This document shows positions 19,411 through 28,800 of a DNA stretch of 64,000 bases, one piece after another. Source of the stretch: an uncultured Sphingomonadaceae bacterium. GTDB taxonomy: Bacteria; Pseudomonadota; Alphaproteobacteria; Sphingomonadales; Sphingomonadaceae. Under the pieces are notes generated by a model. The model saw only the letters and a list, made by a program, of their open reading frames with translations, was not told where the DNA came from and did no database searches. The stretch spans positions 744,001-808,000 of the forward strand of contig CANMNF010000001.1 of NCBI GenBank assembly GCA_947499255.1, read 5' to 3'. The stretch's first letter is position 1. Every line of letters starts with the position of its first letter. The translations under genes and the position numbers were made by a program.

Positions 19411-20009
19411 TGCGTCTGTTGCGCAAATGCCGTCGCATTCGGAAGGATGAAAAAGGCAATACCGTCGTGGAGTTCGCGATGGTGGCGCCTGTCTTCATTG
19501 TCATGCTTATCGGCGTGTTCGATGTGGCGCATACGCTTTATGCCTCGTCGGTACTTCAAGGCGTGATGCAAAAGGCTGGCCGTGATTTCACTCTCGAAAA
19601 CTCAGGTAGCAACAAAACGACATTGGAAAGTTTTGTCACCGATCAAGTGAGTATCGTTGCCCCCAGTGCCACCGTCACCTTTGAACAAAAAGCCTATTTC
19701 GATTTTGGTGATGTTGAGCAGGAAGAGATCTTCGATGATCAAAATGGTGATGGAATTTGTAACGCCAATGAATCGTTCGAAGATGCCAATGATAATGGCC
19801 AATGGGACGCTGATCGCGGCCAAGCGGGCAATGGAGGTGCACGTGATGCCGTGCTCTTTACAGCGACTATGACATACCCACGGCTCCTACCGATGGCAGG
19901 CCTTATCGGTCTGCCACAAAACGTGGAGCTGAGCAGTTCAACTGTGCTGCGTAACCAACCCTATGACACTCAGGATCGCTCTGTCGCGACACGCAATTGC
20001 CCACCATGA
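19407..20009 (+). CDS. TadE-like pseudopilin
   Basis: A 200-residue protein with the TadE signature: a basic N-terminus, Glu-Lys-Gly-Asn, then VVEFAMVAPVFIVMLIGVFD, where the glutamate lies just inside the hydrophobic segment, as for prepilin-like substrates. Two Asp/Asn-rich stretches (DDQNGDGICNANE, DANDNGQWDADRG) look like calcium-binding dockerin-type loops inserted in the body. It overlaps the genes on both sides by four bases or fewer, so the trio is a single translation unit. Confidence 0.8.
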   Translation: MMRLLRKCRRIRKDEKGNTVVEFAMVAPVFIVMLIGVFDVAHTLYASSVLQGVMQKAGRDFTLENSGSNKTTLESFVTDQVSIVAPSATVTFEQKAYFDFGDVEQEEIFDDQNGDGICNANESFEDANDNGQWDADRGQAGNGGARDAVLFTATMTYPRLLPMAGLIGLPQNVELSSSTVLRNQPYDTQDRSVATRNCPP

Positions 20010-20692
20010 TGATCACACAACGCCTCAAATCTTTTAAGCAGCGCTTGAAGACCTCGCCCCTCGCTCGTCTCGCCAGCGATGATAGCGGGCTTGCGCTCAC
20101 CGAATTTGCGTTTGTCGCGCCCTTCTTTCTCACTATCGGACTGGTGGGGACGGATACGGCAAACTATGTAATCACCCATATGCGGGTGAGCCAGATGGCT
20201 ATGCACATTGCCGATAACGCATCGCGCGTGGGCGAAAATGATGTGCTGGTTGCGCGCAAGGTTTACGAAGATAACGTCAACGACATCTTCATCGGTGCGC
20301 AGCGATACTCCGGCGGACTTGACCTTGCAGCCAATGGACGGGTCATCCTTTCAAGTTTGGAAATGAATAGCGACGGTGGTCAGTGGATCCACTGGCAGCG
20401 CTGTTATGGCCAGAAGACACATGCCTCCAGCTTTGGCGTCGAAGGCAATGGCGCGAGCGGAACTGGTTTTCCTGGCATGGGTGAAACGGGTAAGGAAATC
20501 ACTGCGACCAGCGGCAATGCCGTGATGTTTGTCGAAGTCGCATTTGACTACGATTCGATCAGCCCTCTTTCCGTCGCTGATGGTAAGCAAATCACCTATA
20601 CCGCCGCGTTCAACGTGCGCGACAACCGCGATTTGACGCAGCTTTATCAGACAAACCCCGCCTCTCCAGTGGCAAGCTGCGCGCAGCCTTAA
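20006..20692 (+). CDS. TadE/TadG-like pseudopilin
   Basis: A 228-residue protein with the same N-terminal layout: basic leader, DSGLALTEFAFVAPFFLTIG, then a helical stem and a beta-rich body with two cysteines. The start ATGATG at 20006 overlaps the preceding stop, indicating coupled translation. No TadA ATPase, TadB/C platform or flp pilin is present in this window, so these three genes form an outlying minor-pilin set. Confidence 0.75.
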   Translation: MMITQRLKSFKQRLKTSPLARLASDDSGLALTEFAFVAPFFLTIGLVGTDTANYVITHMRVSQMAMHIADNASRVGENDVLVARKVYEDNVNDIFIGAQRYSGGLDLAANGRVILSSLEMNSDGGQWIHWQRCYGQKTHASSFGVEGNGASGTGFPGMGETGKEITATSGNAVMFVEVAFDYDSISPLSVADGKQITYTAAFNVRDNRDLTQLYQTNPASPVASCAQP

Positions 20693-20721
20693 CACTGGAA
20701 AGCCGGGGTTTGATCTAAGCT

Positions 20722-22122
20722 TTAGTCCGCGTAGCAGACCTTCTTCGCAGCAGCGACGATCTTGGCGGTATCGATCACCGCCAACTTTTCAAGATTGGCC
20801 GCATAAGGCATCGGCACGTCCTCGTTGCAGACCCTGAGAACTGGCGCGTCGAGATGGTCAAAGCCTTCTTCCATGCAAACCGAAATCACTTCCGATGCAA
20901 TGGAGCATACCGGGAAGCCTTCTTCTGCGATCACCAGACGATTGGTTTTGGCAAGGCTTGCAAGGATGGCTTCACGATCAAGCGGACGCAACGTGCGCAG
21001 ATCGATGACTTCGGCATCAATGCCCTCGCCCGCCAATTCATCAGCAGCTTCAAGTGCAAGACCAACACCGATAGAGTAAGAAACGATGGTAACATCCGAT
21101 CCTTCACGCATCGTGCGCGCTTTGCCGATTGGCAGGACATAATCGTCCACATCCGGCACTTCGAATGAGCGGCCGTAAACCATCTCATTTTCAAGGAAGA
21201 CCACAGGATCTTCGCTGCGAATTGCGGCTTTGAGCAAGCCCTTGCAATCGGACGCGTCATACGGTGCGATCACGATCAAACCAGGGACAGAGGCGTACCA
21301 CGGCCCATAGTTTTGTGAATGCTGTGCGCCCACACGGCTGGCTGCACCATTGGGTCCGCGAAACACGATCGGGCAGCGCATCTGGCCACCAGACATGTAG
21401 TTCGTTTTGGCAGCCGAATTGATGATGTGATCAATCGCCTGCATCGCGAAGTTGAAAGTCATAAATTCAACAACAGGGCGCAATCCGCCCATCGCTGCGC
21501 CTGTGCCAATGCCGGCAAAGCCGTATTCGGTGATCGGCGTATCAATCACGCGCTTGGCACCAAATTCATCAAGCAACCCTTGCGTGACTTTATAAGCGCC
21601 TTGGTACTCAGCAACTTCCTCACCCATGACGAAAACTTTTTCGTCAGAGCGCATTTCTTCGGCCATCGCATCGCGCAATGCTTCGCGCACGGTTAGCTTG
21701 GTCATCGAAGTGCCATCGGGCAATTCAGGATCAGCTGGTCTTGCAGCAGGTGTCGAGGCCGGTTCCAAGGCAGCAGCAGCCCCTTCTTCGGACCCACCTT
21801 CTTCAGCGGATGCCTCATCGGCAACTGGCGCGGATCCTTCCGCAGGAGCGGCTGAAGCCTCAAGCGAGGATGCATCTTCACCTTCGCCTGCGAGCAACGC
21901 GATTACAGTGCCGACTTTCACCGATTCGGTTCCTTCGGAAACCAGAATCTTGCCGACCGTACCTTCATCGATGCTTTCAAATTCCATCGTTGCCTTGTCG
22001 GTTTCGATTTCAGCAAGAACATCGCCAGAAGACACGCTGTCGCCTTCTTTTACCAGCCATTTGGCAAGAGTACCCTCTTCCATTGTGGGTGAGAGCGCGG
22101 GCATTTTCAGTTCAATAGCCAT
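20722..22122 (-). CDS. pdhB: Pyruvate dehydrogenase E1 beta subunit with N-terminal lipoyl domain
   Basis: A 466-residue protein. Residues 1-80 are a lipoyl domain with the acceptor lysine K43 in ETDKATMEF, followed by an Ala/Glu/Pro-rich flexible linker and then the E1-beta transketolase domain from about residue 140 ([15 protein letters not shown]). This fusion is characteristic of alphaproteobacteria. With PdhA it decarboxylates pyruvate and transfers the acetyl group to E2 in the complex feeding acetyl-CoA to the TCA cycle. It starts three bases after pdhA. Genes for E2 and E3 are not in the window. Confidence 0.96.
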   Translation of the reverse strand: MAIELKMPALSPTMEEGTLAKWLVKEGDSVSSGDVLAEIETDKATMEFESIDEGTVGKILVSEGTESVKVGTVIALLAGEGEDASSLEASAAPAEGSAPVADEASAEEGGSEEGAAAALEPASTPAARPADPELPDGTSMTKLTVREALRDAMAEEMRSDEKVFVMGEEVAEYQGAYKVTQGLLDEFGAKRVIDTPITEYGFAGIGTGAAMGGLRPVVEFMTFNFAMQAIDHIINSAAKTNYMSGGQMRCPIVFRGPNGAASRVGAQHSQNYGPWYASVPGLIVIAPYDASDCKGLLKAAIRSEDPVVFLENEMVYGRSFEVPDVDDYVLPIGKARTMREGSDVTIVSYSIGVGLALEAADELAGEGIDAEVIDLRTLRPLDREAILASLAKTNRLVIAEEGFPVCSIASEVISVCMEEGFDHLDAPVLRVCNEDVPMPYAANLEKLAVIDTAKIVAAAKKVCYAD

Positions 22123-22125
22123 GGC

Positions 22126-23241
22126 TCAATACTCCCCCACCAGAACTTCGGTGTAGAGTTCGCCCGGCTCCGGCTCGGGTGAGCTTTCGGCAAAGTCTGC
22201 CGCTTCGCCAACGCGGGCGCGAATACCCTTATCTATTTCTTTCAATTTTTCTTCCGTTACACCGAGTTCCATCAGCTCAAGCTTGGCCCGCTCAATTGGA
22301 TCTGATTTTTCACGAACGCCCTGCACTTCTTCACGGGTGCGGTATTTTGCCGGGTCGGACATGGAGTGTCCGCGATAGCGATAGGTGTTGCATTCCATCA
22401 GCACAGGCCCATTGCCATCGCGCACATGCTTGAAAGCAACCTCGGCAGCCTGGCGCACTTCGAGAACGTCCATGCCGTTTACTTCCATGCCGGGAATACG
22501 AAAAGCGGTACCGCGGCGATAGAATTCGGTTTCAGCGCTTGAGCGATTAACCGCAGTACCCATCGCATACTGGTTATTTTCCACAACAAAAACGATCGGC
22601 AGATTCCACAAGGCCGCCATGTTCATGGTCTCATAAACCTGGCCCTGATTGGCCGCGCCATCACCGAAATAGGCAAGGCACAGGCCGCCATCTTCAGAAT
22701 ATTTGTGGCTGAGAGCAAGCCCGCCGCCAAGTGAGACTTGCGCACCCACAATACCGTGGCCGCCGTAAAATTTGTGCTCAGTGCTGAACATATGCATTGA
22801 GCCGCCTTTACCTTTGGAAATACCGGCAGCGCGGCCCGTCAGCTCAGCCATGATAACCTTGGGTTCAATACCATAAGCCAGCATATGGCCATGATCGCGA
22901 TACCCGGTAATCACACTGTCACGATCATTATCCAGCGCAGATTGCAGGCCAATCGCGACCGCTTCCTGACCGATATACAGGTGGCAAAAACCACCGATCA
23001 AACCGAGGCCGTAGAGCTGGCCAGCTTTTTCTTCAAAGCGGCGGATCAAAAGCATCTGCTCATAAAGAGCCATCATCTGCTCATCGCTGGCTTTGAAACG
23101 GCGATCTTCATCAAAGGCTTCTTGAAGGGAATGCAGCGCAAATTCCTCTTCCACTGATTGAGGTTTTGCTGCGGTCTTTGACGCGGCTTTTTTGGCCGGA
23201 GCCCGTTTACGGGTAGAACGCGGTGTGCTGGCTTTGGCCAA
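22126..23241 (-). CDS. pdhA: Pyruvate dehydrogenase E1 alpha subunit
   Basis: A 371-residue thiamine diphosphate-dependent subunit. The ThDP/Mg motif GDGAANQGQVYETMNMA is intact, as is GKGGSMHMF. The last loops contain YRYRGHSMSDPAKYR, the phosphorylation-loop region of the family. The first 30 residues are a Lys/Ala-rich extension common in alphaproteobacterial E1 alpha. It lies between ftsB and pdhB on one strand. Confidence 0.96.
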   Translation of the reverse strand: MAKASTPRSTRKRAPAKKAASKTAAKPQSVEEEFALHSLQEAFDEDRRFKASDEQMMALYEQMLLIRRFEEKAGQLYGLGLIGGFCHLYIGQEAVAIGLQSALDNDRDSVITGYRDHGHMLAYGIEPKVIMAELTGRAAGISKGKGGSMHMFSTEHKFYGGHGIVGAQVSLGGGLALSHKYSEDGGLCLAYFGDGAANQGQVYETMNMAALWNLPIVFVVENNQYAMGTAVNRSSAETEFYRRGTAFRIPGMEVNGMDVLEVRQAAEVAFKHVRDGNGPVLMECNTYRYRGHSMSDPAKYRTREEVQGVREKSDPIERAKLELMELGVTEEKLKEIDKGIRARVGEAADFAESSPEPEPGELYTEVLVGEY

Positions 23242-23357
23242 AATTATTCCCCTTTTATTAACAGTCGGCTATTGGCACGTGGATGCACCACATGCAACGG
23301 CGCACTTGCCGCTTGAACCATTGGGGTTAAAATAATTTTCGCCGGGAGCCAAGCGCT

Positions 23358-23669
23358 CTAATCCAGGACGACAACATACTCATCTGGATGCGCAACATTC
23401 AATTCACCACGAACCAATTCTGAAGCCAGATCAGGGTCAACATTTGTGGGATCAAGCAGGTTTTTGCGATTCTCCAAAGTGCTGCGCTGTTCCTGCAGCG
23501 CCGCAATACGCATCTGATGCGCTTCTAGTTTGGTAGAATTTTCGCTCCACGCGACGATACCAGCGGGCCCAAAAGCAGACAGCGCACCGATCCCGCACAA
23601 AACCAGCAATGCCGCGGCATTGATCATCCGTTCACGGCGTTTCTGGTCCTTGGAGGCAATCAGGTTCAT
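23358..23669 (-). CDS. ftsB: FtsB/DivIC family septum formation protein
   Basis: A 103-residue protein with one membrane helix (about residues 17-40), then a coiled coil (AHQMRIAALQEQRSTLENRK) and a short C-terminal region, the normal FtsB/DivIC layout. FtsB links FtsL and FtsQ in the periplasm and passes the activation signal to the septal synthase FtsWI. The position directly upstream of pdhA is common in alphaproteobacteria and supports the call. Confidence 0.85.
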   Translation of the reverse strand: MNLIASKDQKRRERMINAAALLVLCGIGALSAFGPAGIVAWSENSTKLEAHQMRIAALQEQRSTLENRKNLLDPTNVDPDLASELVRGELNVAHPDEYVVVLD

Positions 23670-23772
23670 GATCTTCTTGAATCATACAAGCCTGAGCAAT
23701 TCAAGCACCAAATGGTAGGGCGTAGCATTCTTGAGTTTTGCGGCAGTGTTGCCGCCTTGATTCCAGAGACCT

Positions 23773-25803
23773 TTACTGCACAGTCGCTTCAAAAGTGAAT
23801 GCAGCGGCATTACCATCGTCAAGTTGTGAAATGGCCATGGTGACGGTCCCTCCAGAATATGAGGCACCAAACGGATTGCTTTCATCGGCGCCTGCCGCAT
23901 CATCATCTTCCACAGTGCTTGCCCCGTCACAGGTTGCACCAGATCGTAATGTGCCCGGATTGTAAACGACGCTGGAAGGCAAATCGTCGGTTGCAATGAC
24001 GTCGCGCGCAGTCGCGCTGCCGCCATTGGACACTTGGATGCAATACCGCAGCACAGCGTCTGGTATCGCGAAGGGATCGTCATCACCGGTTGTCAGGCCA
24101 TCGCTTATCACTTCGCTGGATTTAAGCACCATCACGTCAGCCACTGGCCGGCAGAAATTGAACTGGCCGGGGAATTGGATGGCTTGACCATCTGGATCTG
24201 CAGGCGCGAGGGAATGATTGCCATATTCGATAGTGATAGTGTCGATAGGGTCATCGAACGTCACCACGACATTACCGTCAGCCTGTGGGTCGCCCGAACC
24301 AGCATCGCCAAAAGCTTCGTTGCCCACAACATAGTTCGAGATACCATTGGTCAACACAGGATCAGGCGCAGGAGCGCCGTTAAGCTGTCCGGTAACCCGA
24401 ATGAAGTCGGCAAAATCATTGAATATGAAATCGACATCAAAGACCGTGAATTGCACCCCTTCTGTCACCTCGCCAATATCGATGACAATCGTGGCAAGCT
24501 GCGTTGGATTGGTGAATTCGACGGCGACAGACAATGACAAGGTGCTTTGCGGCACATTGGTAAGGCGCGGATGTGCACCGCCATAAGTTCCAATGGAAAG
24601 CCAGCTGGCGCCAGCTGGCAGGTTCAAATCCCAGTTGACCGGGCCAAGATCGGGAACAGTAACATCGTTATTGTCATCGCCAACCGCCCAATCTCCGTTG
24701 GACCATGCAAAGGGCAATTGACCATCAGGACAGATCAGCGTTGGCGGTGTTCCTGCAACACGGGGGCCAAAAACTGTGAAGGATGCAGTGTCATAATCAT
24801 CTTCACTCGTCGCGCCATTGCCCGGCGTTGAGTCAGGATCATCTTCATCAGATGTCGCAATCTCTGCTGTATTTGTGATGGTCGCACCCGCAGTGGCAGT
24901 TACCGTGGCTTCGATAAACAGCTGACGGGTTTCCCCAGGCGCAATAGCATCCGTTTCCCAAATACCGGTGACAGGGTCATAATCGCCATCACCCGTAGCG
25001 TTGAAATACTGCGCTCCGTTTGGCAGCAAATCGATGATTGTGGCAGATGTTGTCAGATCGCTTGAAGCGCTGTTCGTAACCGTCAGCCTGTAGGTGACGA
25101 GATTGCCGTTTGATGGCGTCCCATTGTTCACGGTTTTGGTAAGCGACAGGTCAGCTCGATTTGCTGGCCCTGCAGCGGCTTCCAAAAACAGGATCGAATG
25201 GAAGAAAGTTCCGCTATCGCCGTTAAACTGATCGCAGATTTCCAGCGTCCATGTGCCATTGGCAGGTTTTCCATTGAATGCTGACAGCGGATTGTTCGGG
25301 CTAAAATTATTCTGGAAATTGCCGCCGGTCGTATGATTGGTGCCATTGCCATCGGTATTCACAACCTGCAGCTCATCATCATCGAGCCGAAAGTTAAAGT
25401 TGTTGCCGAAGATTGAGCCGCCGCCATTGACCACCTGCACCCGCGTGCCATCGGGATGCTCCAGCGTCATGACCAAATCGCCGCGATAGGTGTGCGAGCC
25501 ACGCATCCCGATATCGACGTCACCAACGGTAAAAACATCGGTGACGTTATATGTGCGCTGCAATGGGTTGGTACACGGCGTCGCATTCTCGCTCAGCGTG
25601 GCGTTTACGGTGTTGGTATAGGAAAAGCTTTGCGCAAATGCGGGACTGGCACCAAGCGCTGTGAACAGCACGGCTGCAAAGGCCGCGATCCAGCGTGGCA
25701 GTGACCATGTGCAAAATCGCTTCGACATAGGCATGGTGCTAGCCCATCTATGGTTAAGACGCGGTAACCAAGATGGGTTGAATGGGCGAGAATGAACGCT
25801 CAT
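23773..25803 (-). CDS. Secreted protein with proprotein-convertase P domain and DUF11 repeats
   Basis: A 676-residue exported protein. After a signal peptide ending in AFAQS, residues of about 60-210 form a P/Homo-B (proprotein convertase) domain, with SHTYRGDLVMTLEHPDGT and NGTWTLEICDQFNGDSGT. A DUF11 domain follows (ADLSLTKTVNNGTPSNGNLVTYRLTVTN), then a beta-rich middle region and a second DUF11 domain at the C-terminus. Its ATG overlaps the stop of the upstream barrel protein (ATGA), so translation is coupled; a later start at 25734 would give a shorter signal peptide. No protease domain accompanies the P domain, which is unusual and suggests an adhesive or structural role. Confidence 0.75.
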   Translation of the reverse strand: MSVHSRPFNPSWLPRLNHRWASTMPMSKRFCTWSLPRWIAAFAAVLFTALGASPAFAQSFSYTNTVNATLSENATPCTNPLQRTYNVTDVFTVGDVDIGMRGSHTYRGDLVMTLEHPDGTRVQVVNGGGSIFGNNFNFRLDDDELQVVNTDGNGTNHTTGGNFQNNFSPNNPLSAFNGKPANGTWTLEICDQFNGDSGTFFHSILFLEAAAGPANRADLSLTKTVNNGTPSNGNLVTYRLTVTNSASSDLTTSATIIDLLPNGAQYFNATGDGDYDPVTGIWETDAIAPGETRQLFIEATVTATAGATITNTAEIATSDEDDPDSTPGNGATSEDDYDTASFTVFGPRVAGTPPTLICPDGQLPFAWSNGDWAVGDDNNDVTVPDLGPVNWDLNLPAGASWLSIGTYGGAHPRLTNVPQSTLSLSVAVEFTNPTQLATIVIDIGEVTEGVQFTVFDVDFIFNDFADFIRVTGQLNGAPAPDPVLTNGISNYVVGNEAFGDAGSGDPQADGNVVVTFDDPIDTITIEYGNHSLAPADPDGQAIQFPGQFNFCRPVADVMVLKSSEVISDGLTTGDDDPFAIPDAVLRYCIQVSNGGSATARDVIATDDLPSSVVYNPGTLRSGATCDGASTVEDDDAAGADESNPFGASYSGGTVTMAISQLDDGNAAAFTFEATVQ

Positions 25804-28800
25804 CGACCCAATCCCAAAGCTGCCATCGTGTCATCATCCAGCTTGATGCGAACGGTCGCGAACAAACCTTTATTGGTGAACCGTGCCTGGCTAAAATCAG
25901 GATCGCGGAAACCGGTGATGTTGTACCCAACGCTCAGCAGCACATTATCAACCGGCACAAAGCCAATCTCTGGTCCGATGGCAAAGCTGGTGGTGCCTGC
26001 ATCAAGATCATGCCGCGCGCTCGCCCGGCCGCCAAAATCAAACCGGCTGCCCAGCCCAATGCGCGCATCAAGACCGGCGAGCAGGCTAGTGCCGCCAATG
26101 TCCAATTGTTCAATCCGGTCAAACGAATGACGCACACCAAGGAACAGCGCAATTTCGCTGCGGCTTAGCTCAGTATCGTCATCGGTAGGCGTCCAGTTGG
26201 TTGCCACGCTGGCGAGCAGGCGGCGCAGTTTCGCATCGCCATCCACCAACAGCGCGGTCTGACCAGCTGCGCCAACTTGGCCGCCAGTAGCATTCGTTAC
26301 TGCGTCGCTGCGATATTCCAGCTTGCCCAGCATTGAGAACTCGCTGTCAGCAGGGCGATGTGCGAGCGAAACAGCTGCATCGAGAATCTCGGTGGTGCCG
26401 CCGCGCTGTGCAGTCGCCCGCGTCCATGTCACGCCGCTGCCAACCACACTGCCATTGCCAAGGCTACGAATGGCGGCGACGTCAATGCCGGTGCGGTCGG
26501 CAAATTCGCCATCGCGATATTCGCCGCGCACGCGCGCATTCCAGATGTCATCGCTCCACGATGCGCCCATGCTAACAGCGGTAAAGTCTTCACCCAGTGA
26601 TCCGCCCGGGCCAAGCTGGCCGCCGCTGGAAACCGGCTGATCCACATTGATCACGTCTTGCGCAGCAATGCCGCCGCCAAGCGTTGTGTTGGTATCAATC
26701 GTCGCATCGAGCACCAATTGCTCTGTTGCGCGGAAGGAATGGCCGAGCGAGAATGCTGCGAAGGTGCGGTTGCTATCTTGTTGCAGATTGGTGCCTGCGA
26801 AACGTTCCTTACCAACGGCTGTAATGATAGAGCCGCCGTCCCAAGGGGTGATTTCACCGCCAAAGCGGAAGGAATTGGCGTCAATCGCATCGCCGCGAGC
26901 TACTTCCCAACTGGCGATTGCGCGGATTGATTGCGTCACATTGTAACGCGCGCCAATTGTGTGACGGGCAGGCAAGTCGATATTCGCAGTGCTGGTCAAA
27001 GGCACGCTTGTCGTGCCGGTCACTTCCAGTTGATTGTCGAACAGACGCTGCGTTGCACCGCCTTGCAAGACGGTGGAGCTGGCACCTGTACCATCTCCGA
27101 AATCATCGGTGATATGCGCAATGCCGATATTCGCATCGGTGGTGCCATTGCGCCATGAAACGCCCATCTCGCCAGCTTGGCGCTTGGTGTTGTCGTCCAA
27201 GCCATCTTCCTGCCAAGCGCCAGCAACCAAAGTGATGGTTTCGCTTGCGCGCCAGCGGGCATCAGCGCCAACTTTGCGACGGCCACGTTCGGACAGGTTT
27301 TGCTGATTAACGCCGTAATCCTGATCAATTTGTCGCGCATAAACGAGCAAATCGACATCACCGGAATGATGCTCAAGCTCAGCCAGATAGGCCTCAGAAC
27401 GGGCGATGCCATTATCGCTTAAAGCCACCTCAGCGCGAATTTCGGTATCGGTGCCGATACGCAGGCGCGCATCAATTGCACCAACTTGTGTGCGGTCTTC
27501 TTCGCCTTTATCGGTGATGCCGGTGGCACCGATGCGCAAATCGCCATTCTCACTGATCCAGCTGGCCCGTGCACCGGCATTCCATTGCTGCTCACCCAGA
27601 GTATCAACTTCGAAATTCACCACGACAAAACGCGGATTGAATGCGGCATCACGGCTCAAAACTGGCTCTGCAAAAGTGATCGTGCCGGACAACAGATCAA
27701 TATCATAATCGACAAAACGGGTGAGCTCGCGCCGCTGCACGATTTGCTCACTGCGCAGCTGATCGCGCACTTCAATAGCGACGATTTCACTATTGGGTAC
27801 AATTCGGCGGCTGGAAAGCTGATAAGGGCCGGAGATACCGGCGCCTTGGAATTCATCCCGGCGTTGGCGCGAACCGATTTGTGCTGCAAAACCTTCCGCC
27901 TGCACTTGGCCTACACGCGCTTCTGCGCGAACACCGGTGGCAATGCGTTGATAGCGGGCGAGTTCAGTCTGATCGAAGCCCGTTTCAAAATCACCATAGA
28001 GCGCAAAGAAGGTGCTGCTTTCTACGCGCACATAGATTTTGTCGCGGCTGGCGGCATCAAACAGGCGCTGTGAATTGTCGCCAAAAACGGTGTAATAGGC
28101 GGCTGGATCAATCGTGCCGAGGAGGCGCTGATCATCTTCTTGCTTGGCACTGTCATAAGCGATGGTGAGCAGATATTCGCCCAGAACACGGCCTTTGGCA
28201 TAGAAGGCAACACGCGCATTTTCGCCCAGATCGGAATCGAAACTGCCTTCGCGTTCCATGTTCTCCGCAATCGTGCGCGCGCCGATGGAACCTTCGGCCA
28301 AACCGATCAGCGTCCAAGGTTGATCGCCGGGTTCAACCCAGGCTTCAAGCTCTTGCTGCCGAGTGCTTTCACCATCGCTGAAGTTAAATTCAGCGCGCAG
28401 CGAACCGCTCACCATTGTGGGGGCAAGCTGAATGTAAGCGATGCCATCATCGCCTTCGACAAGCCATGTTGCTGAACTGTTGCCAAAACCCGAAAGCTCA
28501 CGATCAGCGCGTGCATCAACCGCGCTTTGCGTTTCATAAGGGCTGTCGAGCATCAGCGTGCCGGAGATGCCGGAATGCACCGGACGACCTTTCCGGTCCA
28601 GCATCCGTACAGCCAAGATCGGCGCATTCGCACCATCGGCAATCAAGCGCGATTCTTCAGGAACCAGTTCAGCGCGCAAAGGCGTTGTTGCATAATGAAC
28701 GATGCGTTCGTACGTTGAGACGACTTCGCCATCCTGATTACGAATGGTTGCAACCAGCGTGTTGGTCGGCCCTGTCAAAGCAATCCCGCGCCACAGGCTG

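Noticed and set aside
23740-23755. GCGGCA-GTGT-TGCCGC hairpin after the DUF11 cluster.
   Set aside because: Only a 6-bp stem and no T-run in the direction of the cluster; too weak to call a terminator.
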